Assembly: GCA_001600495.1 (NCBI GenBank)
Contig: BCKE01000050.1
Location: 83,177 to 147,176 of the forward strand
Direction of reading: 5' to 3'
Length of the DNA: 64,000 bases
From: Pilasporangium apinafurcum
Taxonomy: Eukaryota; Oomycota; Peronosporomycetes; Pythiales; Pythiaceae
Both the position numbers and the translations under genes were made by a program. Shown piece by piece: positions 55,280 through 64,000 of the stretch (its first letter is position 1; each line of letters begins with the position of its first letter). The notes beneath the pieces are model-generated. The model saw only the letters and a program-made list of their open reading frames with translations, did no database searches and was not told the origin of the DNA.

Positions 55280-57877
55280 ATGGCGACCTCAGCACCAGTT
55301 GAAGAAGCGACCATCACTCCTGAAAACCCCATTGCCGCGCCACTTGTGAATGCGGAAGGGACGAATGGCACACATGCCGCTACCAGCGACGATGAGAACT
55401 CGTTTGGTGATCTATTGGCGCAACTGCTGCGCACGTTACCGTCAGAAGCGTCGTCACTCTTTCTCATGTCGCTCAGTGGTTTATCCTCGACCGAGAGCAG
55501 CGAATTATGCGAGTATGTCAACAAATTGCGCACTGAGAAGCAGTTTCGCGTCATCCGCGCGATGGCTGAGTCCACGCTTGAGGGGAAAAAGAAGTTCCTC
55601 ACGAACCTACGCAAGAAAATTCAACAGCAAGAGGCGCAGCAACGCATTGAAGAAGAGAAGGACATGGAAGCGCAGTTGAAACGCAAGCAAGCTATCAATG
55701 GTGCGTGCTATAAATGTGATTGAAATATCATGATCTGCTCTTCATGTAGATACTAACATGTGAAATTTTGTATATGTATAGCCGCCACGCGTGTAAAAAT
55801 GCTCAACGGTGAAACCAACAAGTATCATTCGTTCAATGCTATCATCGGACCGGGTGGAGTGTATGTATCTATCTTCTTTGTGTTGTTAAAGTATTCCGTG
55901 TTGCTCATTTGTACTGACGTCTTTTTCTTCTATATTTTTTGGTATTTGGTTTTTCGTGATGTTGCAGGAAAGAGAACAAAGGTAATAGCGCCAATACCTC
56001 GCCTGGTTTGACGCCAGAAGCATTGGCTGCGCATGGTAGAAGCAATGGGATTGTGTCGCGATCGATGTCATCGTCGTCAGTTGCGTCTGTGACAAAGGAA
56101 GATTTAAAACAGGTACGAGCGCTGTTGGGTGGTGCCCACATTGGTGAATCCGAGATGAACTTGCGTGAGCTTGAGATCAGCAAGAAAGGTTTTGCCAACG
56201 GCAAACAGACTAGCCAGAACGATGACGATAGCGCTATGGACAATGTGAGCAAACGTGATCGACCTGAAAGCATGCGTGAGTTAGTGCAAACAGAGCAAAA
56301 ACCCAACCAACGGACACGATCAGATCAGGAACCAATATCTTCTACATCAGGGGGCACAACGTCTCCGACAGCGACAGAAAATGAATCTCAAGATGGCGGT
56401 GCTGACTACGAAGATCCCGAAGCCCCGACCACCAAGCGATGGACAAAGAGTCAAGATGCAGCGTTGAGGGAGAGTGTGCGAATTCATGGTGAGAAGAACT
56501 GGAAGGCGATTGCAGAGCTAGTTCCTGGTCGTAATCACGCACAGTGCTTGCAACGTTGGCGAAAGGTACTCAAGCCCGGTCTAGTGAAAGGTCATTGGTC
56601 ATTTGAAGAGGACCAGGTGTTAGAATATTTGGTGACACAAGGCTGCAACAACTGGGGGCAGATTGCGGAACGCATTCCGGGTCGAACACCCAAGCAATGT
56701 CGCGAACGATGGAAAAATCATCTGGATCCAGCAATTAACAAAGGTCCGTATACTGAAGAAGAAGACACCATCATTTTAACTGCGCAAGCGAAACTAGGGA
56801 ACAAATGGTCTCAGATCGCGCAGCTGTTGAAGGGAAGAACAGAAGACTCGGTCAAGATTCGGTGGAAATCGCTCAAGCAAAATCCATCAAAAGCAGCCGC
56901 ATCCCACGCTCAGCACAAAAAGAATCAACAACAACAAGCACAGCAACAGCAGGCATTAAGTAACGGTGGAATGCAGGGATCTTATAACCCAGCGCTGATC
57001 CGCCAACGTCAGTTGCATTTACTGCAGCAACAACAACAGATGCAACACAGCGAGGCAACTCAGCAACTGGAACACCAACAACAATTACAACAACAGCAGC
57101 TTCAAATGCGATTGCATGAGAAGCTGATGCACCAGCAGCAGCTTCATCGGCAACAAATGCATCACCAACCGCTGATTTCTGATGATATGCCTCCGGGATC
57201 ATTTAACGGCATCAAACCGGAGCCGTATCAATCACCAAGCCGCATGGTGCCACAAATGGTCCCTTCTATGGGTATGCCCCAAGACATGTATCCTACGTCG
57301 AATTATCAGCAGCAGCCATTCATGACACAACTCCTCCAAAAGCCGAGCGATCCAGCGCAGCATTATGAACCACACGAGTACGTTGCGAATGGCGGTGGTT
57401 ATGGCAATTATCGTTATTCAAACGGTCAGTATCATCGATCTCCAGGATCAGTTGGTGACAATTCGTCACCGTCGAGTCAGAACCATCATCATTCTCCGGC
57501 AGATCAGAGTGAAAACGAGCATGGCGATGCACGTGAAACATGGGGCGTACAACATGAACTGTCTGATGGACTGGGTCGACTGGGAGAAAACCCACCACCT
57601 TCTACTTTCTGGGAGAACTACCCGAAGCAGCACATGGGCGGTCATGAACCACTATCTCTTCAGGTGAGCATTTCTTTAGGTTCCTGTATTCTTTGATTGT
57701 GACCACATCTCTAATCGTATGGTTGCCCCTTGCTATTTCTAGGCGATGCTCCAAGAGCCACACCGACCACATCACACAGGCGGCGCTGGCGTGCATGAAG
57801 ACGAAGTGTACGATGCGATGTTTGAGAAGTTAGCCACCGAATTCGGCACACAGGATTTACCATTTACGGCCATTTAA
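55280..57877 (+). CDS. three-repeat (R1R2R3) MYB transcription factor
   Basis: Four exons (55280-55700, 55782-55860, 55968-57663, 57743-57877), splice phases 1, 2 and 0, all GT-AG; 776 residues. Taken alone, the pieces look like separate short genes; the joined frame is clear. Three MYB repeats lie at about 322-475: RWTKSQDAAL..WKAIAELVPGRNHAQCLQRW, HWSFEEDQVL..NWGQIAERIPGRTPKQCRERWKNHLDP, and PYTEEEDTIIL..KWSQIAQLLKGRTEDSVKIRWKSL, with regularly spaced Trp and R2/R3 recognition helices close to the AACNG-binding type. The N-terminus has an acidic coiled-coil region; the C-terminus is poly-Gln/His-rich. Nuclear, likely regulator of cell cycle or development. Confidence 0.92.
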
Positions 57878-58138
57878 GTTTAGGAAGGGGAAAACGAAGC
57901 TGATTTTCTTACATATATATAGTGTTGTTGTCAAGAAAATGTACATAAGCGTATTTGTCGTGGTTGTTCCATCTAGCGAGCCTCTATTTTCATTGCTTCC
58001 TTTTCGTTCATTTCGTAACCCAGTTATTGTGCAGCAAGTAACCCCAGGTAGGATGTAACCTGTCCACAGTGTAACAGTGCAGGTACAAAAGGTGCAATGT
58101 AACCTAAGTGGTAACCTTTGAGCTATAACGAAAGCGTG

Positions 58139-59791
58139 ATGCCGATCGTGGCATTGGATGCTGGCGGAGGCACACTCAAAGCCTCGCTCTTAAACACGTC
58201 TTCACCATCATCCTCGCCCATTAAACCGTGGACGCTCACGAATCATGTCGGATCGGTGAGTGGTGCGGCAGCGATGCTCATGGGTCAAGATTTAGCACAG
58301 AAGGAGCGACAGCGTACCAAATTGCGCTACATGCGACCGGTGGAGAGGTATCGTTGCTATTGGAATATGCGCTTGCTACAATAGGATGACCTTGTCTGTA
58401 TATGTGTGGTTGTGTCGATGATTATGTAGGGGCTACTGTGTGAACTGGAACGTCGAAACGGACATTTTCGCGCATCTCTTCTCGCCAAAGGCAAGATTAC
58501 ACGGAGATTGTGAAACTTGATCGTTAATGCTAGAGCTCACGTATTGCAACATGCCTATTGGGCCATTCGTGTGTATACTCTGTAGATGATGGACGTGAAT
58601 CCACGCGAGTCGTCACTCCTGATAACGGCACCACTATTTTCTCCGACCGTATTGCACGAAACGATGGACCAAGTTGTGTTTGAAGAGTTTGGGTTCCAAG
58701 CGTATGCACGTGTGCATGCTGCAGAGATGTGTGTACTGTCGTACGATACCTTCATACAGCAGAGCAATCGGCAACAAAGTAGTCCAGTGAGACGGTCGCC
58801 AAAGCGAACGAAGAAGAAAACTATTGAGTCACCAGAATCGATCAGTGCCAATGGTAGCATGTCTGGTCATCCGTCTTTGTCGTCATCATGCTACTTGGTG
58901 GTGGACTCTGGGTTCTCATTTACTCACATCATACCAGTGATCGACGGCAGTGTGTATTTACCTGCAGTGAAGAGGTGCGTAAGTGGTAGGTATACCGGCA
59001 TCATTAGATAGCTGACGATCATGCATCCATGCATCACTTTACTTGATAGAGTCAACGTGGGCGGAAAATTGCTGACAAATTATTTAAAGGAGATCATCTC
59101 GTACCGACAATGGAACGTTATGGACGACACACCGATGGTGAATGAGCTGAAAGAATCAATATGTTATTGTTCGATGGACTTTGCGGGTGAGATGAAAAAG
59201 TACCAGGTCAAGGAATCGCGCAAGCACTGGATTTTACCGGATTTCGTGCATTCCTTTCATGGTCAATTGCGCTCTCCAGAGAAAGAATCTGCAAACGAGA
59301 CAGAGGATCAACAGACACTCGAGATGGGAGTGGAGATGATCACGGTGCCTGAGGTGCTCTTCAATCCATCTGATATTGGGATTAATCAGGCAGGAATTGC
59401 TGAAGCAATCCTTCAAGCAGTCGGCGCATGCTCGGAGGATTTCCATAGTGCTCTTTTTGCCAATATCTTGCTGGTGGGTGGGAATTCCAAGTTTGTCAAC
59501 TTCAAAGAGCGCTTAATGCTGGACCTTCGACCCCTGGTGCCGATGGAGTATGACATTGACTTGCATCATCCGACAGAGTACGTAGAAAGTTACTCATTTC
59601 TATTGTTGTATTGTCTTGATCATGGTAAGATATATTCTCTGTTCCCACTTGTTTTTGATGTGTATAGTCCAATTTTGTCTGCCTTGGAAGGCTGTATTTC
59701 CTTTGCTTCGAGCGCATTATTTGGGCAACGAATGGTGACAAAGCAAGAGTATGACGAGCATGGAAGTAACGTATGCTTCAAACGGTTTTGA
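58139..59791 (+). CDS. ARP6: actin-related protein 6 (SWR1/SRCAP complex subunit)
   Basis: Five exons: 58139-58347, 58430-58490, 58586-58974, 59050-59577 and 59668-59791; 436 residues. Joined, the protein matches ARP6 from end to end: LDAGGGTLKASL (phosphate loop 1), YMRPVERGYCVNW, ITAPLFSP, VFEEFGF, VVDSGFSFTHIIP, VNVGGKLLTNYLKEIISYRQWNVMD, VPEVLFNPSDIGINQAGIAEAI, GGNSKFVNFKERL and MVTKQEYDEHG. Intron 2 (58491-58585) starts with GC (AAG|GCAAGA), which keeps the frame where no GT donor does. ARP6 sits in the complex that swaps H2A.Z into nucleosomes. The loops keep the fold, but ARP6 is not expected to polymerise. Confidence 0.92.
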
Positions 59792-59891
59792 GAGAAAAAA
59801 AACTAATCAAATAGAAAGAGCTATTGCCATGCATATCACATGCACATCACATGCTAGCTGCTTACCAATTGGATTTGGCGACACGACGTGA

Positions 59892-61942
59892 TTATGACAA
59901 TGCAGGTCTTCGAGTGATTTTCAGTCCTGCTGTTGGTTGTGCATTACCATTTGATGCATCAGAGTTACTTCGAATAACTTTCAATGGGCGTTGCGACGCA
60001 CAATTGGAGCATTTAAATATGTGACCAATGCGTCGCTTTCCATTCTCTGGCTTGGTGCAACCAGCGTGATACATGTCTTTGCACTTTTGACATTTCACCA
60101 TGAATCCAAACGGATCTTCACCACATTTTCGACAACAGGGAAGGACAGTAATTGGAGATTTGTTGTTGATCTTGCAATGCGTCGTCATTGGGATAGGTTC
60201 TGTTGGTATTATATTTTCAACTTCGTCTATCTCTTCAATGTCGTCTGGGCTAGAAACGTTGCTGGCGCATTTCTGATTTACTTGGTTCACCTGGTGGTCG
60301 TTCTGTACACGTGCAGTTAGTAGTATTGGCGTGCTCATTCTCACGTGATGATTATCTGGCCTAATATCGCCATGGGTTGATGATTCTTGATTTTGTCTTT
60401 CTTCGTCAATCATTTGGTCATCAAGTTTGCTATTTATGTGAGTCTCTGCGTTGGCTTTGAGTACCAATGATATCTGGTTTTCTTCGAACTGCAATTCCTG
60501 CATGCTCATCCGGTTCCGAAGCTGTTCAATCTCCATCAGTAGTTTTCTCTCATTTTCTGCTGCGCTATTTATCGCATGGTTTAGTGCTGCTTGGAGATGG
60601 GAACGCTCGCTCGTGAGTTGATCGCATACACCTACGAGTGACTCTTGCAGCAACTCGATAGTTTGAGTCCCATCTCGTGCGGACTGCTCATATTTTGCGA
60701 GTAATTGGTTACGTGATTCATTTGTCTGTGCCACCTTTGCCATTTGATCTTGTAGCGTTGAGATATCACGCTGAAGATCCGCGCATCGAAGCATAAGGGC
60801 CTCCTTTTCAAGTTTTACGTCACGTAACTCTTGTTCCAAATGCAGCATTTTCTCTGAGTTTTGTGCCAACCCAGCTGGCGGTGTGTGTGGTTTTTCGACC
60901 GCTGGCGAGTTGTTGGGACTGCTAATGTACTCGCGATATTGTGCATATTGCTGCATAGGTTGCCACACGTTAATCATCTTCACATATCGCTGTTCTGTGT
61001 ATTTATGTAACTCTACCTCTTTTACGCTTGCCATCTCCGCTTGTACTAATATGATATTAACAAACAAGATACGGAAATGAGCGTTTGCTTCGTAATGCAT
61101 ACCCATGAAACATATTTTACATTCTTTGACTTGTGCAGCAAGTACATCGGACATTTGTTGTATAGAATTCGTTGCCTTGCGTGCATGATCCTTTTCGTTT
61201 GTTAACTATCATCATTCCTAAGTGAAGAGCAGAGCATATACCATATTTACCATATTATCATATACTTCACGCTCCTTCATGGCAAACCCCTTTGCGAGTT
61301 GCTGTAGTTCTTTGCTCATAATGCTCTCATCATGCCCACTTTCCTTGCAGCCCAATGGCTGGCAGGTACTTTCTGCTATCATACGCTTTAGCTGTTCAAT
61401 CATGGCATCTTTTTCCTCAATCGTCACCTGTAAACTCTTAACCTCACTTTCCATCTCCACCTACAGTTTGTTCGTTTACATTACAATATAGCAAATCGAA
61501 AACAGGGCTGCATTGCGGCATTATAACCAATAGAACATGTAGACATGCCTACGTTCGTTTATCGTACCTGTCGACTCTCTATATCATGGATATGCTGTCG
61601 CGCCAGCGTGAGTTGTCGACATGTTTCCTGACTCTCTTTCTTCAATTCGTCACGCTCTGTAGCAAATCCCGTGCGTAATCTCTCTCCACTCTTTCGTAAC
61701 TTGTCGATCTCCAACTGGAAGCGCGCCAATGCTGTGTCTTTCTCATCTAATGACTCGTAAAGCGCCTCAACCATCTCACGGAGGTGATTCTGCGTAAGGT
61801 TGTACTGTAGCTCCAGCATCGGATTGTTCGCATGAAGACCACTTTCTTCTTCTTCTTCACGTCCATTTCCTCCATGTCCAACGGAGACGAAGGAAGCAGT
61901 CGACGTATCGCATTCGGCATTTCCGTGCGCGCACATGCTCAT
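59892..61942 (-). CDS. coiled-coil protein with C-terminal PHD finger
   Basis: Exons 61942-61568, 61460-61251 and 61205-59892 join in phase 0; 632 residues. A 57-nt GTATGC..ATTAG segment (61102-61046) inside exon 3 may be a further in-frame intron (613 residues if removed). Long coiled coils (about 40-125, 130-190 and 270-430; MLHLEQELRDVKLEKEAL, LLMEIEQLRNRM) precede a C4HC3 PHD finger near residue 555 (CRKCGEDPFGFMVKCQKCKDMYHAGC..CSNC). The finger lacks an aromatic cage for H3K4me3 as far as I can see, so the ligand is uncertain. Probably a chromatin or nuclear scaffold protein. It converges with ARP6, 100 bases between stops. Confidence 0.83.
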
Positions 61943-62225
61943 GCCCGCATTTCCCTTGTTCTAAATTTTGAGAATGAAGGTCACTTCAACAGAAGGTTTA
62001 ATTGGGATACCTAATCGAGAGCCAAAACCATTTGTGTGTTTATTTATTACCAAAGGCACCGAAAATGTCACCCTAAAAAAATCCAAAAAATTCCTAAGAT
62101 GTTCCCTCACATTTGCTTTCGGGCTTTGTTCTAATGCCATAGCGTATGGCTATCCTAAAAGAGAGACGAGCCTCCCTGTGGGCACTCGTAGACACTTGTT
62201 ATTCTTTCTACGTTCTGCAAGCTAA

Positions 62226-62360
62226 TCAACTTGCGCTAGAGATTGCAGTTGGATCATAATTACTATCAGCAGCATTGTCTGGTTTTTCTTCTGTGGTCAT
62301 GTCTGTACGGGTAGCAGCTTCTTGCTTACCGAGTTTATACTTCCTGAAAACAAGCACCAA
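62226..62360 (-). pseudogene. detached C-terminal tail of the transposase, different frame
   Basis: A second minus frame is open from about 62360 to TGA at 62226 and reads KYKLGKQEAATRTDM.., DNAADSNYDPTAISSAS, an acidic tail. It overlaps the end of the transposase frame by one base offset, as would follow from a deletion that is not a multiple of three. It may be the genuine C-terminus; its identity rests on position only. Confidence 0.4.
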
Positions 62361-62917
62361 TCAACGCCATTAGGTGATGCTGCTAAGATCAACGAATGTA
62401 AATTTCCTCGTCTTCCTGGTTTTCTCACAATAGTTCTCTGACCTTTCATGCTCCATGCATACTTTCGACTGTGATTGAGAAAGAATGCTGCTTCATCCAA
62501 CGCTATCCACTTTTCCCCTGTATGTTTGGACAATGATGACAAAAAATGGTGTTGCTGTGTGCTACAGGCTTCTTGATAAGCAATGGAAGTCTTTTTGTAC
62601 GTGATTTTATGTTCTAGCAAGATGCGCTGGACTGTTCGTAGAGAGACATCAATGTCATATGTATTTTTCACGAAAACAACTTCGTCAGCAAGTGTGCTTG
62701 TATTACGATTGAGAAAAAAATTGACGAGTTGGCTAGGCTGGTTGTCATTCAATTTTCGCAGATGAGATCGATTGAGAGGTCGTACTACAAACTCGGCACC
62801 ACTGAGCCAATATTGAACGGTTCGTGTGCATATATCGAGAATTTCAGCTATCTTGTTGAGAGTGGATCCTTGGGTCCGAAGACGAAAACAAATTTGTCGT
62901 TCGACAATTGATTTCAT
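62297..62917 (-). pseudogene. N-terminal half of an IS630/Tc1-type transposase
   Basis: 206 residues, ATG at 62917. A helix-turn-helix (about 10-40; LNKIAEILDICTRTVQYWLSG) binds the element ends in this family. A second helical region follows, then the start of the DDE/D catalytic domain: WIALDEAAFFLNHSRKYAWSMKGQRTIVRKPGRRGNLH, with the first catalytic Asp. After LFSGSIN, where DNA with the second Asp (DNAxxH-like) should come, the frame becomes unrelated and stops. The missing catalytic residues make it inactive. Confidence 0.82.
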
Positions 62918-63114
62918 GGTTATATATTTTTATGGATAAAAAAGATGACATTCTCGCTGCAACCCGTAATAACTTCACTTGAAGTTACCAGTTTTTTTCT
63001 TTTGAAGTGGCTGTATTTCTATGAAGGAATGATTAAATGTGCTTGAATCGGAATTCACAAAGAATGGACTCTTTTTCTGCTATCCATAGCGTCATCTACT
63101 CTTTACATTTTCTT

Positions 63115-64000
63115 TTACTTGCGACCACATGACACCGAAGTACTTACGGTGGGCGTGGTGTCAGCATCGGCTTGGACATCAGAGCCATCAACAGATGAAG
63201 GAACTCCACTCGTCGAACCTGGAGCATCCATGCCACTGCCAGGCGCACCCATGCCACTTCCTCCACCGAATCCGCTACCACCACCAGTCGTAGTAGTCGA
63301 GGAGCTCATCACAACACCATCGGCGGTGTACGTGCCTGCCGCCGTCACGGACTTGGCTTGAGTCATGTCTACACCTACAGAAATCCAAGCGAAAATGCCA
63401 TCTTCCACACTATCACCCAGAAGCACGTACTCGAGGATCGGATCAAAGCCATCAGCCGCTTCTTCTGTCAAGATCGAGTCTGCTGAGTTCAATGTCGTCT
63501 CCTGCGTGTTGGTGGAGTACCCGTCGGTGGTTTCGACTTCAGTGATCAGGTCCTGATCCAAGAACAACTGACCCACACTCGCGACCGATCCACCGGAGTA
63601 GGTGTTGTTGCTCAAGATTTCGCCGTCATAATGGCCCATGATGTGGATGTGCGTGGCACGGGATGTGTAATGACCTGGGAACTTGGTCGTGAACGTCAGC
63701 AAACCGTCGCTGTCGGTCGGGTAGAGACCACGCAGGAACGTGTTTTTCAGGTTGGACGTATCAGAGCTATCGCCGTTCCCCGAGGCGACGATACCCGAGT
63801 AGACACCAGTAGAATTGCAATGCCAGAAATCGACATACAAATCTTCCACTGGTTCACACGTATTGATATCAATGAACTGGATCTCCGCGTAGAGATCGAC
63901 ACCAACTTGATCTTCGCGGATGTCGTTGCGGATGAACTCACCACTGACGTAGTATGGTCCCTGGGTGACTTCTGGCTCAAGGATACAAGCAACTTCATCC
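63115..64000 (-). CDS. secreted intradiol ring-cleavage dioxygenase-like protein, 5' end cut off
   Basis: Open from the window edge (64000) to a stop at 63115-63117; the true start lies beyond the window. The visible 294 residues include QGPYYVSGEFIRNDIREDQ, VDFWHCNSTGVYSGIVASGNG, TFLRGLYPTDSDGLLTF and FPGHYTSRATHIHIMGHYDG. These carry the Tyr, Tyr, His, His set that holds non-haem Fe(III) in intradiol dioxygenases: a Tyr in GPYY, a Tyr in PGHY, and the two His of ATHIH. This arrangement suits the fungal/oomycete extracellular branch rather than bacterial catechol 1,2-dioxygenase. A Gly/Ser/Pro-rich repeat tail (GGGSGFGGGSGMGAPGSGMD) follows, unusual for the catalytic family. Likely oxidises aromatic compounds outside the cell; substrate unknown. 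Confidence 0.82.
   Translation of the reverse strand, partial: DEVACILEPEVTQGPYYVSGEFIRNDIREDQVGVDLYAEIQFIDINTCEPVEDLYVDFWHCNSTGVYSGIVASGNGDSSDTSNLKNTFLRGLYPTDSDGLLTFTTKFPGHYTSRATHIHIMGHYDGEILSNNTYSGGSVASVGQLFLDQDLITEVETTDGYSTNTQETTLNSADSILTEEAADGFDPILEYVLLGDSVEDGIFAWISVGVDMTQAKSVTAAGTYTADGVVMSSSTTTTGGGSGFGGGSGMGAPGSGMDAPGSTSGVPSSVDGSDVQADADTTPTVSTSVSCGRK

Larger units (their letters stand above)
62047..62969 (-). mobile_element. Tc1/mariner-IS630 type DNA transposon, internally deleted
   Basis: Outer ends: TTAC..GGCACCGAAAATGTCA on the left (62047-62070), whose reverse complement matches 17 of 24 positions of the right end (62946-62969, TGACATTCTCGCTGC..GTAA). Both ends are flanked by TA (62045-62046 and 62970-62971), the target duplication of this superfamily. 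Inside is a 206-codon transposase frame in the expected direction. At about 920 bp it is too short for a complete element and appears to have lost the transposase catalytic C-half; a tail in another frame remains at 62226-62360. Probably immobile by itself, but could be moved in trans by an intact relative. Confidence 0.78.

Noticed and set aside
1-64000. CRISPR arrays, tRNA and rRNA genes
   Set aside because: No regularly spaced repeats and no convincing T-loop or rRNA-like stretch was seen by eye; a covariance search would be decisive.

Overview
The window is nuclear DNA from a eukaryote, most likely an oomycete (Stramenopila). The evidence is split genes with short introns (46-107 nt), low-complexity Gln/Ser/Asn-rich linkers, tyrosine-kinase-like (TKL) kinase domains whose C-lobe carries an S-E-x-D-T-x-E-L-P-F motif, an FYVE protein with an appended DUSP domain, and membrane proteins with repetitive GIN-type (DUF2807) adhesin domains. 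Species cannot be fixed from the sequence alone. No CRISPR array, tRNA, rRNA or bacterial operon structure was seen.

Layout. 1-114: possible 3' end of a gene. 349-3027(-): cytosolic glutamyl-tRNA synthetase. 3396-5612(-): PH-domain TKL pseudokinase. 6388-9096(+): secreted single-pass protein with three diverged repeats, followed at 9541-10492 by a decayed relative. 11032-13875(-): four-exon gene of unknown function. 15263-16512(-): doubtful, broken Cys-rich/membrane gene. 17953-19312(-): EF-hand and ZZ-like protein. 20167-21561(+): GIN/DUF2807 membrane protein. 22224-25195(+): C2-like plus CAP-Gly protein. 25372-27507(-): unknown. 27713-29947(-): FYVE-DUSP. 31454-33871(-): membrane-anchored neutral-sphingomyelinase-like phosphodiesterase. 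36257-37905(+): double chromodomain protein. 38436-39242(+): ankyrin protein, with a broken copy of its 3' half at 39737-40002. 40233-41215(-): unknown. 41521-43706(+): zinc-cluster/IQ/C2/PH protein. 44056-45957(+): Gln/Ser-rich protein ending in a zinc knuckle. 46346-48885(-): LRR receptor-like TKL pseudokinase, reconstructed from five exons. 49882-50340(+): Fanzor/TnpB-family remnant with a structured 3' flank. 50835-52673(-): second GIN protein. 55280-57877(+): three-repeat MYB protein. 58139-59791(+): ARP6. 59892-61942(-): coiled-coil PHD-finger protein. 62047-62969: Tc1/IS630-type transposon with terminal repeats and an internally deleted transposase. 63115-64000(-): secreted intradiol-dioxygenase-like protein, cut by the window edge.

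Themes. Several genes act in chromatin or transcription (chromodomain protein, ARP6, PHD protein, MYB, zinc-knuckle protein) or in membrane signalling (two pseudokinases, FYVE-DUSP, sphingomyelinase-like enzyme, C2/PH protein), but they have separate transcription units and form no visible cluster. Three places record duplication or transposition followed by decay: the repeat-protein relict, the ankyrin relict and the two transposon remnants. The most notable are the Fanzor-type fragment with its RNA-like 3' flank and the two kinases that lack the catalytic HRD aspartate. Many open frames begin at TTG or GTG; wherever a sensible ATG or splice site exists I moved the start to it.
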